Virus record (IMG/VR): IMGVR_UViG_3300025264_000037 | Location: 1 to 38,305 of that record | Source of the DNA: a virus | DNA: 38,305 nucleotides | Strand: one strand, 5' to 3' | Made by a program: the position numbers and the translations under genes | Notes under the pieces: generated by a model | What the model saw: only the letters and a program-made list of their open reading frames with translations | The model's database searches: none | Told to the model about the DNA's origin: nothing | Shown: positions 16,363-23,951 of the stretch, piece after piece | How the letters are laid out: each line of letters opens with the position of its first letter | Position numbering within the stretch: position 1 is the stretch's first letter

Positions 16363-16785
16363 ATGGGATTCAAATTGTCCATTGCGTTAGGAATTGCTTT
16401 GGTGATGCTGTCGGGAGGCTTCAAGCTCTACTACGACAAGTCAGAAGCTGAGAAGATGGCTATGGCAACGCAGTTGCAAACAGCGATGGACAATCAGTTA
16501 CGCCTTGAGAACGCGGTTCAAACCCAGAACGAGCAGATCGAAAAAGCGGTTGAAAACAAGAAGACATCAGATGCTCGTATTGAATTATTGACGATGGCTA
16601 ACAATCAGGCAACAGAAAAGATCGATGAATTACGCGAGAAATTCGCTCGTCACGATCTTGATATGTTGTCGTTGCGTAAGCCGGGATTGATTGAGAAAGT
16701 TGTCAATCGTGGTACGGCAGCCGTTTTCAAAGAGCTTGAAGATTTAACGAACCCGGATCAGTTTAATGCAGAAACGGAAGGTTAA
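16363..16785 (+). CDS. i-spanin-like (Rz-like) membrane protein
   Basis: A 140-residue protein with an N-terminal transmembrane helix (about residues 4-22), a long Gln/Glu/Lys-rich coiled coil (about 25-95) and a short C-terminal domain. This is the topology of an inner-membrane spanin that would bridge the periplasm to an outer-membrane partner. It sits 3 bases after the holin candidate and 2 bases before a lipoprotein gene that fits the o-spanin role. The family assignment rests on topology and context, not on a sequence signature. Confidence 0.55.
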   Translation: MGFKLSIALGIALVMLSGGFKLYYDKSEAEKMAMATQLQTAMDNQLRLENAVQTQNEQIEKAVENKKTSDARIELLTMANNQATEKIDELREKFARHDLDMLSLRKPGLIEKVVNRGTAAVFKELEDLTNPDQFNAETEG

Positions 16786-16787
16786 AC

Positions 16788-17177
16788 ATGAAAGTCTTGG
16801 CTTTGGTTCTGCTGGTCATTTGCAGCGGTTGTACCACGGCATTTCGTCCGCCGGAGGTGCGGCCCGTCGAGGTGGTGACCATCGAGAAACCGGCTCCTAT
16901 GTACCACCCGCCATTGCCGCCAAGAATAAAGAGTATGCCGGTCGAATGGAAGATTTTGACGCCGGATACGATGGAAGAGTATTTGAACGACCTGAAGGCT
17001 GGCGAAGCCCCAGTAAATGCTTGGTATTCGCTGACCACCAAAGGTTACGAAAATATCAGCAACAACATGGCACAGATTCAAAGGTATATAAAACAGGTTT
17101 TATCGATAGTTGAGTATTACCGTGATGTTGACGCAGAACGGCAAAAACAGGATGCAGAGCCACCGATAGAGGAATGA
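16788..17177 (+). CDS. o-spanin-like (Rz1-like) lipoprotein
   Basis: A 129-residue protein with a signal peptide and a lipobox-like end, V-I-C-S-G-C15, that would place it in the outer membrane. The -3 residue is Cys rather than the usual Leu. A Pro-rich linker follows (P-P-E-V-R-P-V-E, P-P-L-P-P), then a helical C-terminus. Larger than classical Rz1, but gene order (TM coiled coil, then Pro-rich lipoprotein, then endolysin) fits a two-component spanin. It overlaps the endolysin gene as ATGA. Confidence 0.55.
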   Translation: MKVLALVLLVICSGCTTAFRPPEVRPVEVVTIEKPAPMYHPPLPPRIKSMPVEWKILTPDTMEEYLNDLKAGEAPVNAWYSLTTKGYENISNNMAQIQRYIKQVLSIVEYYRDVDAERQKQDAEPPIEE

Positions 17178-17614
17178 GCAGGTTAACGGAAATGTTGCGT
17201 CGGCATGAAGGTGTGGAAAGTCATGCTTATTTGTGCAGCCAGAACTTCACGACCATCGGTGTGGGCCGAAATATCGATGCCGGTGATAACGGTCGTGCAA
17301 GAGGATTAGGGCTTTCTGATGATGAGGTTGACTATCTGTTGCAAAATGACATTGATCGTGTGACAGAGGAACTGGACGGTGAATACCCGTGGTTTGCGGG
17401 TCTGAATAACGCCCGATCTGATGCGATGATAGACATCAGTTTTAACTTAGGTCAGACGAGATTGAGAGGTTTCAGGAAGGCATTGGAAGCAATGGAATCT
17501 GGCGATTGGGAAGAGGCGGGTAAACAATTTTTGGACAGCCGGTGGGCCGATCAGGTCGGTAACAGGGCCACGGAATTAGCAGAGATAATTCGCACGGGCG
17601 AATATCGGGATTAG
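17174..17614 (+). CDS. endolysin, GH24 (T4-type) lysozyme
   Basis: A 146-residue glycoside hydrolase family 24 muramidase that would cut the MurNAc-GlcNAc bond of peptidoglycan at lysis. The catalytic Glu-(Asp/Cys)-Thr set is E12, C21 and T27, spaced as in T4 lysozyme (E11, D20, T26). Many GH24 phage enzymes carry Cys at this place. Further family marks are T-T-I-G-V-G-R-N, D-A-M-I-D-I-S-F-N-L-G and the C-terminal W-A-D-Q-V-G-N-R-A. There is no signal peptide, so release needs a holin, which fits the upstream small membrane protein. Confidence 0.85.
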   Translation: MSRLTEMLRRHEGVESHAYLCSQNFTTIGVGRNIDAGDNGRARGLGLSDDEVDYLLQNDIDRVTEELDGEYPWFAGLNNARSDAMIDISFNLGQTRLRGFRKALEAMESGDWEEAGKQFLDSRWADQVGNRATELAEIIRTGEYRD

Positions 17615-17635
17615 CTCTTTTTAGAGGAGATTGAT

Positions 17636-18913
17636 ATGGGTAAGGGTAGCGGTAGTGGTGGTGGCAGACGGCCTGCTCCCCCCCGAGGTTTTCCCGGTAG
17701 ACCAGGCAAGGGTAGTGGTGGGCAGCCGCGAACGAATCAGTGGTCACCCGGCCCCATGCCGGGATCGTCTTATAACCAGCCCCAGCTTCCCGGTGGTTAT
17801 GGGCGGATGCGGTATGAGCCACAGCAATTCAGTAGTTACGGCGTTCCAACCAGCATAGCCCAGCCGGGTGTTTTCGGTTGGGGTGAGTCAGTTTCAGGAT
17901 TGGAGACTCCCGGCTCAAGGCGGCAATACGGCGGTGAAACATTTACTCAGGGAGCCGGGGGCCGTCAATGGACTGACAGGTATGGGCGTGGCTGGGGAAC
18001 AGACCCAATGCAACGGCAGCAGCAACAGTTTGGTGGAGGACCGGGCAAAGGTGGCAGAGGGCAGCCTTCTCCCCAGCAATTCCCCGGAGGACCGGGTAAG
18101 GGTGGTGGTGGATATGGGCAGGCACAGCAGTTAGGGCAGCAATTACAGCCAGCACAATTACAGCCAGCAGGAGCAGCATCACCTTATTTTCAGGACATCA
18201 TGGGTCGAGCGGCATATGAGCCTCAGGGGCAGGCACAGCAGTTAGGGCAGTTACAGCAGCAATTAGCAGGGCAGCAGCAAGCATTAGGAGCCGGACTTGG
18301 TGGTGGGGTTGGGATGTATGGAGGGATGCAAGATGAGGCGGCAGCAGAACCAGCGCGGTTTGCAGCATCTCCATCGAAAAATGGAATTGTTGGCATAGGT
18401 GATTTCGAGCAGAAGCAGATAGTTGCGCCGAAAGATCAAGCTGTCGGTATAGGTGATTTTGAACAGAAGCAGATAGCTGACCAACCCTCTGTAACACCAC
18501 AGAAGTGGACTCCAGAGGAGAAAGCAGCTTGGGCACAACGGGAGCAAGCTCCAGCCCCGGCTCCGGTCATACCTCAAAAATGGACGCCAGAACAAAAGGC
18601 TACTTGGGGTGGATGGTCACCAGAGCAGCAACAGTTGGCTCAAGGGAACACGGCTCTATGGACGCCACAGCAACAGAGTGCTTGGGGCGCAGGTCAGCCG
18701 TTACCCGGATGGTCACAAGCACAGCAAAGTGCTTGGGGCGCAGGTCAGCCGTTGACCGGATGGACACCACAACAACAGAGAGATTGGCGCGCAGGAACGA
18801 AGCCATTGTCCGAGGTGCGATGGACTCCAGCACAGCAGGCAGCTTGGAGGGCAGCGCGAAGGGCTAATGGGGGGATAGTTGGACTTTACTGGCCCGGAGG
18901 GCGGGTGCATTAA
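17636..18913 (+). CDS. Gly/Gln/Pro-rich low-complexity virion-type protein
   Basis: A 425-residue protein, largely disordered by composition. It has an MGKGSGSGGG start, Gly/Pro/Gln-rich blocks to residue 230, and two copies of V/I-G-I-G-D-F-E-Q-K-Q-I at about 246-282. A C-terminal third has at least six W-T-P-E/Q-Q-x-A-W-type repeats. Residues about 183-195 (P-Y-F-Q-D-I-M-G-R-A-A-Y-E) match residues 27-39 of the protein starting at 23944, also at the DNA level (34 of 39 bases). It may be an internal or ejection-associated protein. The function is unknown. Confidence 0.5.
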   Translation: MGKGSGSGGGRRPAPPRGFPGRPGKGSGGQPRTNQWSPGPMPGSSYNQPQLPGGYGRMRYEPQQFSSYGVPTSIAQPGVFGWGESVSGLETPGSRRQYGGETFTQGAGGRQWTDRYGRGWGTDPMQRQQQQFGGGPGKGGRGQPSPQQFPGGPGKGGGGYGQAQQLGQQLQPAQLQPAGAASPYFQDIMGRAAYEPQGQAQQLGQLQQQLAGQQQALGAGLGGGVGMYGGMQDEAAAEPARFAASPSKNGIVGIGDFEQKQIVAPKDQAVGIGDFEQKQIADQPSVTPQKWTPEEKAAWAQREQAPAPAPVIPQKWTPEQKATWGGWSPEQQQLAQGNTALWTPQQQSAWGAGQPLPGWSQAQQSAWGAGQPLTGWTPQQQRDWRAGTKPLSEVRWTPAQQAAWRAARRANGGIVGLYWPGGRVH

Positions 18914-18915
18914 CG

Positions 18916-20769
18916 ATGCCGCTGCGTAAATTACAATTCCAGCCGGGGGTCAATAAAGAAGGCACTGAGTACAGTGCAGGCTCTGGTTGGTTTGATTCCG
19001 ATAAAATCCGCTTCAGGAAAGGCCGTCCTGAGAAAATAGGCGGCTGGGAGAAGTTTTCTACGAGTGCTTTTCTGGGTGTTTGCCGGTCGATTCATGATTG
19101 GGCTGCACTGAATTCCACAAAGTATTTAGGCATTGGTACGCATCTGAAGTTGTATGCAGCCGAGGGAACGAGTTTCTATGATGTGACACCGATCAGATCG
19201 ACCACCTCCGCAGGAGATGTCACGTTCTCGGCCACCAATGGATCGTCAACCATCACTGCAACGGATTCAGGGCATGGGGCGGTGGTTAATGATTTTGTGA
19301 CATTTTCCGGTGCAGCAACTTTGGGCGGCTTGATTACGGCTACGGTGCTGAATCAGGAATACCAGATTGCCACGGTTCCAAGTACCAGCACCTATACCTT
19401 TACAGCTAAAGACACCTCCGATGATGAAGTCACTGCGAATTCCAGTGATTCAGGTAATGGCGGTTCATCTGTGGTTGGTGCATACCAGATCAATACCGGG
19501 CTGAATGCTTATGTGTCCGGCACAGGATGGGGTGCCAATGCGTGGAGTAACGGAACATTCGGCAGTTCCAGCAGCGTTCTCAGTTCTAACCAGTTGCGTC
19601 TGTGGAATCAGGATAATTTTGGCGAAGATTTACTTGCCAATGTTCGTGGTGGTGGGGTGTATTACTGGGATTCCAGTGCGGGCACCAGCACAAGGGCGGT
19701 CGATATCAGTACGCTGAGTGGTGCTTCTGCCACGCCTACCGTGGCGCTGCAAATTATGGTGTCTGACGTGGATCAGCATGTCATCTGTTTTGGCGTGAAT
19801 GATATCGGCTCAAGCACGATTGACCCATTGCTGGTGCGCTGGTCGGATCAAGAATCAGCAGCGGACTGGACACCAACGGCGATCAATACCGCTGGCGGTG
19901 TGCGAATTAACCAAGGCTCGAAAATTATCGGCGCGTTGCAGACCCGACAGGAAATCCTGATCTGGACGGATAATAGTGTTCATTCCATGCGCTTTGTTGG
20001 CTCACCGTTTATTTTTCAGTTTAATTTGTTAAGCCACAACATTTCGATGATCTCCCCGAATGCAGCAGCCAATGCCCGTGGGAGCGTGTACTTCATGGAT
20101 CGGGGTGGGTTCTTTGTTTACAACGGCTCGGTTCAGCCGGTGCCTTGTTCGGTCAAAGACCATGTGTTTTCCAATCTTAACTTGGGTCAGGCATACAAGG
20201 TATATGCGGCAACCAATGTGGATTTTTCTGAAGTCACTTGGTATTACCCGGTAGGAGAAGACAACACCGATATCACCAATTATGTGACTTTTAATTATGC
20301 TGAGAACGTGTGGTTTGTGGGCACCTTGGTCAGAGGAACATGGATCGAGGCTGGTACAAGGGATTATCCGCTTGCGGCTTCAGTTATCACCTCCGATGAT
20401 AATAATTATATCTACAGGCATGAGACCGGTTATGACGATGACGGCTCTGCGATGACGGCCTATATCGAGTCGGGCGATGTGGAACTGGATGAAGGCGGTA
20501 GGCTCATGTTTATGAGCAGGATGATTCCGGATTTCAGGTTCAGTGGTGATACGGGCAGTGCGTCTATGGATGTCACCATCAAGGGCAAGCGGTTTCCGCT
20601 GGAAAGCCTTTCGACGCTGGCAACAGCGACGGTTACCAGCAGCACCGAGCAGAATTTTTTACGCACCCGAGCGAGGGAGTCGGTTGTCAGGGTAGAAAGT
20701 AGCGGTCTTGGTTATGGCTGGCGCTTGGGTGATTTGCGTTTTGAAATGAGACAGGACGGGAGACGCTGA
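18916..20769 (+). CDS. tail accessory/packaged-DNA stabilisation protein (P22 gp10-like)
   Basis: A 617-residue protein resembling the P22 gp10 family, which forms the hub of short tails and stabilises packaged DNA. The N-terminus has Q-P-G-V-N-K-E and the typical K-I-R-F-R-K-G-R-P-E-K-I-G-G-W. A Thr/Ser-rich insertion of about 100 residues (about 95-190) follows, and then the beta-propeller-like body with L-I-W-T-D-N-S-V-H-S-M-R-F-V-G-S-P and S-V-Y-F-M-D-R-G-G-F-F-V-Y-N-G. These motifs give high confidence in the family. The insertion is a possible added Ig-like domain. Confidence 0.75.
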   Translation: MPLRKLQFQPGVNKEGTEYSAGSGWFDSDKIRFRKGRPEKIGGWEKFSTSAFLGVCRSIHDWAALNSTKYLGIGTHLKLYAAEGTSFYDVTPIRSTTSAGDVTFSATNGSSTITATDSGHGAVVNDFVTFSGAATLGGLITATVLNQEYQIATVPSTSTYTFTAKDTSDDEVTANSSDSGNGGSSVVGAYQINTGLNAYVSGTGWGANAWSNGTFGSSSSVLSSNQLRLWNQDNFGEDLLANVRGGGVYYWDSSAGTSTRAVDISTLSGASATPTVALQIMVSDVDQHVICFGVNDIGSSTIDPLLVRWSDQESAADWTPTAINTAGGVRINQGSKIIGALQTRQEILIWTDNSVHSMRFVGSPFIFQFNLLSHNISMISPNAAANARGSVYFMDRGGFFVYNGSVQPVPCSVKDHVFSNLNLGQAYKVYAATNVDFSEVTWYYPVGEDNTDITNYVTFNYAENVWFVGTLVRGTWIEAGTRDYPLAASVITSDDNNYIYRHETGYDDDGSAMTAYIESGDVELDEGGRLMFMSRMIPDFRFSGDTGSASMDVTIKGKRFPLESLSTLATATVTSSTEQNFLRTRARESVVRVESSGLGYGWRLGDLRFEMRQDGRR

Positions 20770-21017
20770 TGGCATCGCTTAGAACTAACCCTTTGCCGTC
20801 GCCCAGCGAGGAATATGACAGCGAGAACGAGCAGACAATGCGTAGAACCGTGGAGTTTGCGTTGCAGAATATAGAGAACGATGTGTTGTTAGCCAAGACT
20901 CAGGAGTTTGCGTTGCAGAATATAGAGAACGATGTGTTGTTAGCCAAGACTCAGGCCGATAAGGATGGTTCCTTGGCGATGCGACGGTTTCAGTTCTTGT
21001 TGATGGGAGCCTCGTGA
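20769..21017 (+). CDS. small phage protein with internal duplication
   Basis: An 82-residue protein starting at TGATG. Residues 29-45 and 46-62 are identical 17-residue copies beginning E-F-A-L-Q-N-I-E-N-D-V, produced by a perfect 51-bp tandem duplication. Without the duplication it would be 65 residues. The family is unknown. It lies between the gp10-like gene and another small gene and overlaps both, so it is likely a minor virion or assembly protein. Confidence 0.55.
   Translation: MASLRTNPLPSPSEEYDSENEQTMRRTVEFALQNIENDVLLAKTQEFALQNIENDVLLAKTQADKDGSLAMRRFQFLLMGAS
20853..20954 (+). repeat. perfect 51-bp in-frame tandem duplication
   Basis: Bases 20853-20903 and 20904-20954 are identical, with no mismatch. 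51 is divisible by 3, so the reading frame is preserved. The lack of any divergence suggests a very recent event or an assembly artefact. Confidence 0.9.
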
Positions 21018-21343
21018 GTGACATCATTAAAGTCCTCGGTCAGTTGGATTGTGCGGCTACAACGCAGGAGACTCTGTATACGGTCCCAGACCTCACCCAG
21101 ACCACGGTTAGTTCGTTTCTCGCCTGCAACCGGACAGGAAGCGCGATTACATTCAGACTTCGGATAAATGTTGCCGGGGCTGGGGACAATGACAAACAGT
21201 TTCTTTATTATGATAAGTCTGTTGCAGCAAACACGACATTTACAGCGGTTATTGGTATGTGTTTAGGACAGGCAGATGTGGTTAAGACTTATGCGAGTGC
21301 TGTAGATATGACTTTTACTTTATTTGGTGTTGAGACTAAATAG
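21014..21343 (+). CDS. small virion-type protein
   Basis: A 109-residue protein starting at GTG (GTGA overlap with the previous stop, GGGAG upstream). It is Thr/Val-rich with I-T-F-R-L-R-I-N-V-A-G-A-G-D and Q-F-L-Y-Y-D-K, suggesting a beta-sandwich. Such small beta proteins are common near phage tails and heads. No specific function can be named. Confidence 0.5.
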   Translation: MSDIIKVLGQLDCAATTQETLYTVPDLTQTTVSSFLACNRTGSAITFRLRINVAGAGDNDKQFLYYDKSVAANTTFTAVIGMCLGQADVVKTYASAVDMTFTLFGVETK

Positions 21344-21348
21344 GATTG

Positions 21349-23436
21349 ATGATGAATAATTACGCACCCTTACAGGGAGTGGCTCAGGATTTAGCCAAGC
21401 ATGGTCGGTATGGAGATTCCATGCTGGTTCACATGAACCCGATTGAGGTTCAGGGTATTGCGGCGTTATCTCCTACAGGTCAACTGACCACCAATCCAGT
21501 GACAGGCCAGCAGGAGGCTTTTCTGCCGTTTCTGATCCCGATGTTAGCCAGTTGGGGCGGCACTGCGCTTGGGCTTGGGGCTATGGGAACCAGTCTGCTT
21601 GGAGCCGGTTTAACCACATTGGCTACTGGAGATTTTAAGAAAGGTTTGCTGTCCGGCATTTTGGGTGGTGTCGGGGGTAAGATTTTTGGCGCTGGAGCAC
21701 CAGATGTTGTGGCTGAACAAGGTTTAGCTAGTGCAGGGGAAGGAATAACTAAAATGGGATTTGATCCTTCTGCAACAACTTTTGATGTTACAGGTCTTAG
21801 TGCAAGCAAGGCATCAGGATTGGGAGACTTGTTAACAAAGCAAGCAGGATATCAACAGACTTTGGCTGATTTGAGCACGGCTGCGCCAGCGACTTTTGGG
21901 GAAAAACTGATTGCTCCATTTGCTGGTGGGAAAGAATCGTTGGCGGCGATGGGGACGGAGTTAATGAAGCCCTCATCATTGCTTGGTTTGGGGGTGGCGG
22001 GCGGATCGCTTGCTGAGATGGATCGACAGGAAGCTATGGCTCGTGCGGCTGGGGAAAGAGGGCTAGAAGACGAAGAAGAGCGCAGGAAGTGGGAAGGAAT
22101 TATGGAGGAAGGATTCCAGCAAAGCAGGGCTGATTATCCTTATGCTTCGTATGCTGCGAATCGAGGCGGGATTATTTCTATCAATCCAGCGAACTACGCC
22201 AGACGGCGCAATGGATTTAATACGCTAGGTGCTGCCCCTGTTCAGATGCAGGGTGGTGGTGAAACAGCGGCATTTCGCCAAGCAAGAATTCGTGGTCCCA
22301 GAACCATTACCCCGGAAGAACTGGCTGTGGCAGGACGCCCCGGATTCGGGCCTGAGATTACATATTTCCAACCCAGAAGGGTTGGCGTTACTGATGCTGA
22401 TGTTGGTGCTGGCGCTGGCGCAGAATTACCGGCTGATATTGATCTTTCCAGTCTCTCTGGTTTTTATGGCACAGGATATGGGAATTTGTTTGGAAATTAT
22501 AATATTCCTTTACAGCCATCTCCTGTATCTGATGCAAGGAGTCTGATCGAGCGGGATTATGGAGATAACGGAACCATCAGTGATGAAGCAGCAGAAGTTG
22601 CTACTGATACTGCTGTTGATTATGTGACAGGCACGGCTCCAGTAATAACACCTCCATCACCTTCCGGTTCGCTGGAAGAAATTCTTGCTGAAATACAACG
22701 GCCTACTCTAGCCCCTCCGCCACCACCTCCACCGGCAGCGGCGCCACCGACACCGGCAGGGCCACCACCGACGCAGGCAGCGGCACCCCCGGCAGCGACA
22801 CCACCTCCACCGGCAGCGACACCACCTCCACAACAGGTGGAATCCCCAATACCTCCGGAAAATCAGCAGGCAGCCGCCGCATACTTAGCGGAGTGGACAC
22901 CTGAACAACAAGCAGAGTTAGAGGCAGCACTTGCAGCACTTGGAAGATCAGGATTTCAAAAGGGCGGGCCTACCGATATTCCAGTCGGACCAGAACAAGA
23001 AGCGCCTGTTGATAATGCGGCTATGGATCAGCTTATAGATCAAACAGCGATGGCTATTCTGGGTCAATTGCCTCCAGAGCAGGCTGAAATAATTATCACT
23101 CAGTTTATAAATGAATTCGGCGAAGAGGTTTTTCAGATGCTGCGTGAGCAGGTACTTCAGAGCGTGACGGGACCGGGTGCCCAGACTCAAGGCATGGTTC
23201 AAGGTCAGGGGGGAGGAATGGATGACCAAGTGCCGGGTATGATCGGTAATCAGCAGCCGGTGGCGGTATCGCCGGGGGAGTTCATAGTCCCGGCTGACGT
23301 GGTGTCAGGTCTTGGGGACGGCAGTTCCGATGCAGGTGCGGACAAACTTGATACCATGATGGATCAAGTCAGGATGGCAAAAACCGGCGGTATTATGCAG
23401 CCTAAGCGCATCAGCAATACGGTTCTCCCGATATGA
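21349..23436 (+). CDS. large internal virion/ejection-type protein
   Basis: About 695 residues; the ATG at 21349 or 21352 is the likely start. A hydrophobic, Gly-rich segment from about residue 57 to 125 (F-L-P-F-L-I-P-M-L-A-S-W-G-G) could insert into a membrane. A Pro/Ala-rich linker spans about 454-500. It is followed by W-T-P-E-Q-Q-A-E-L, similar to the repeats of the protein at 17636, and a C-terminal block with S-P-G-E-F-I-V-P-A-D-V-V. That last block is shared by many phage proteins I recall and often goes with ejected proteins. It is an ejection-protein candidate rather than a certainty. Confidence 0.5.
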   Translation: MMNNYAPLQGVAQDLAKHGRYGDSMLVHMNPIEVQGIAALSPTGQLTTNPVTGQQEAFLPFLIPMLASWGGTALGLGAMGTSLLGAGLTTLATGDFKKGLLSGILGGVGGKIFGAGAPDVVAEQGLASAGEGITKMGFDPSATTFDVTGLSASKASGLGDLLTKQAGYQQTLADLSTAAPATFGEKLIAPFAGGKESLAAMGTELMKPSSLLGLGVAGGSLAEMDRQEAMARAAGERGLEDEEERRKWEGIMEEGFQQSRADYPYASYAANRGGIISINPANYARRRNGFNTLGAAPVQMQGGGETAAFRQARIRGPRTITPEELAVAGRPGFGPEITYFQPRRVGVTDADVGAGAGAELPADIDLSSLSGFYGTGYGNLFGNYNIPLQPSPVSDARSLIERDYGDNGTISDEAAEVATDTAVDYVTGTAPVITPPSPSGSLEEILAEIQRPTLAPPPPPPPAAAPPTPAGPPPTQAAAPPAATPPPPAATPPPQQVESPIPPENQQAAAAYLAEWTPEQQAELEAALAALGRSGFQKGGPTDIPVGPEQEAPVDNAAMDQLIDQTAMAILGQLPPEQAEIIITQFINEFGEEVFQMLREQVLQSVTGPGAQTQGMVQGQGGGMDDQVPGMIGNQQPVAVSPGEFIVPADVVSGLGDGSSDAGADKLDTMMDQVRMAKTGGIMQPKRISNTVLPI

Positions 23437-23951
23437 ATGAAGTGGCGCAAAAATTGGAGATTGAACCACGGGATATTCCTCGGGAACCTCGGGTCAAGCC
23501 GAAAAATGCCCCTCGTGAAATAACCCACACCATCACGTTAGTTCCGTCTAATTATATATATCCGTTGTGGTTTGATGTGCGGGATCATCTGGGTCGGGCT
23601 GTTGAAAGATCGAATGGACGTTGGAGTTTGGAATCCCTTTACGCGGCTATTGCAAACGAGCATCAACATTTATGGCTGGCTTTCGACAAGGACAATCAGA
23701 TTGATGGGGCAGGAACAACGGAGTTTGTGGATTATCCTTGCAAGCGGATGTTGGCGGTGCAATTTTTGGGTGGCTCAAAGTTTAACGACTGGTGTTGGGA
23801 CATGATGGATCGCTTTAATAGCTGGGCAACTGATAACGGTTGCCAAGGTATTGAAGTGACCGGCAGGGCTGGTTTTGGCAAATGGTTGAAGCAGGATGGT
23901 TATCATCGTGTTTACACGGTTTATGAAAAGAGGTTGAATAATCATGGGTAA
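23433..23951 (+). CDS. GNAT-like acyltransferase
   Basis: A 172-residue protein. After a basic N-terminus, the core F-D-V-R-D-H-L, L-W-L-A-F-D-K-D-N-Q-I-D-G-A-G-T, V-Q-F-L-G-G and C-terminal G-I-E-V-T-G-R-A-G-F-G-K-W-L-K-Q-D-G-Y follow the strand order of GNAT acetyltransferases. The last segment is the usual end of the fold. The acetyl-CoA pyrophosphate loop (Q/R-x-x-G-x-G/A) is not clean, so activity is uncertain. It sits inside the internal-virion gene run with overlaps on both sides. Confidence 0.5.
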   Translation: MNEVAQKLEIEPRDIPREPRVKPKNAPREITHTITLVPSNYIYPLWFDVRDHLGRAVERSNGRWSLESLYAAIANEHQHLWLAFDKDNQIDGAGTTEFVDYPCKRMLAVQFLGGSKFNDWCWDMMDRFNSWATDNGCQGIEVTGRAGFGKWLKQDGYHRVYTVYEKRLNNHG

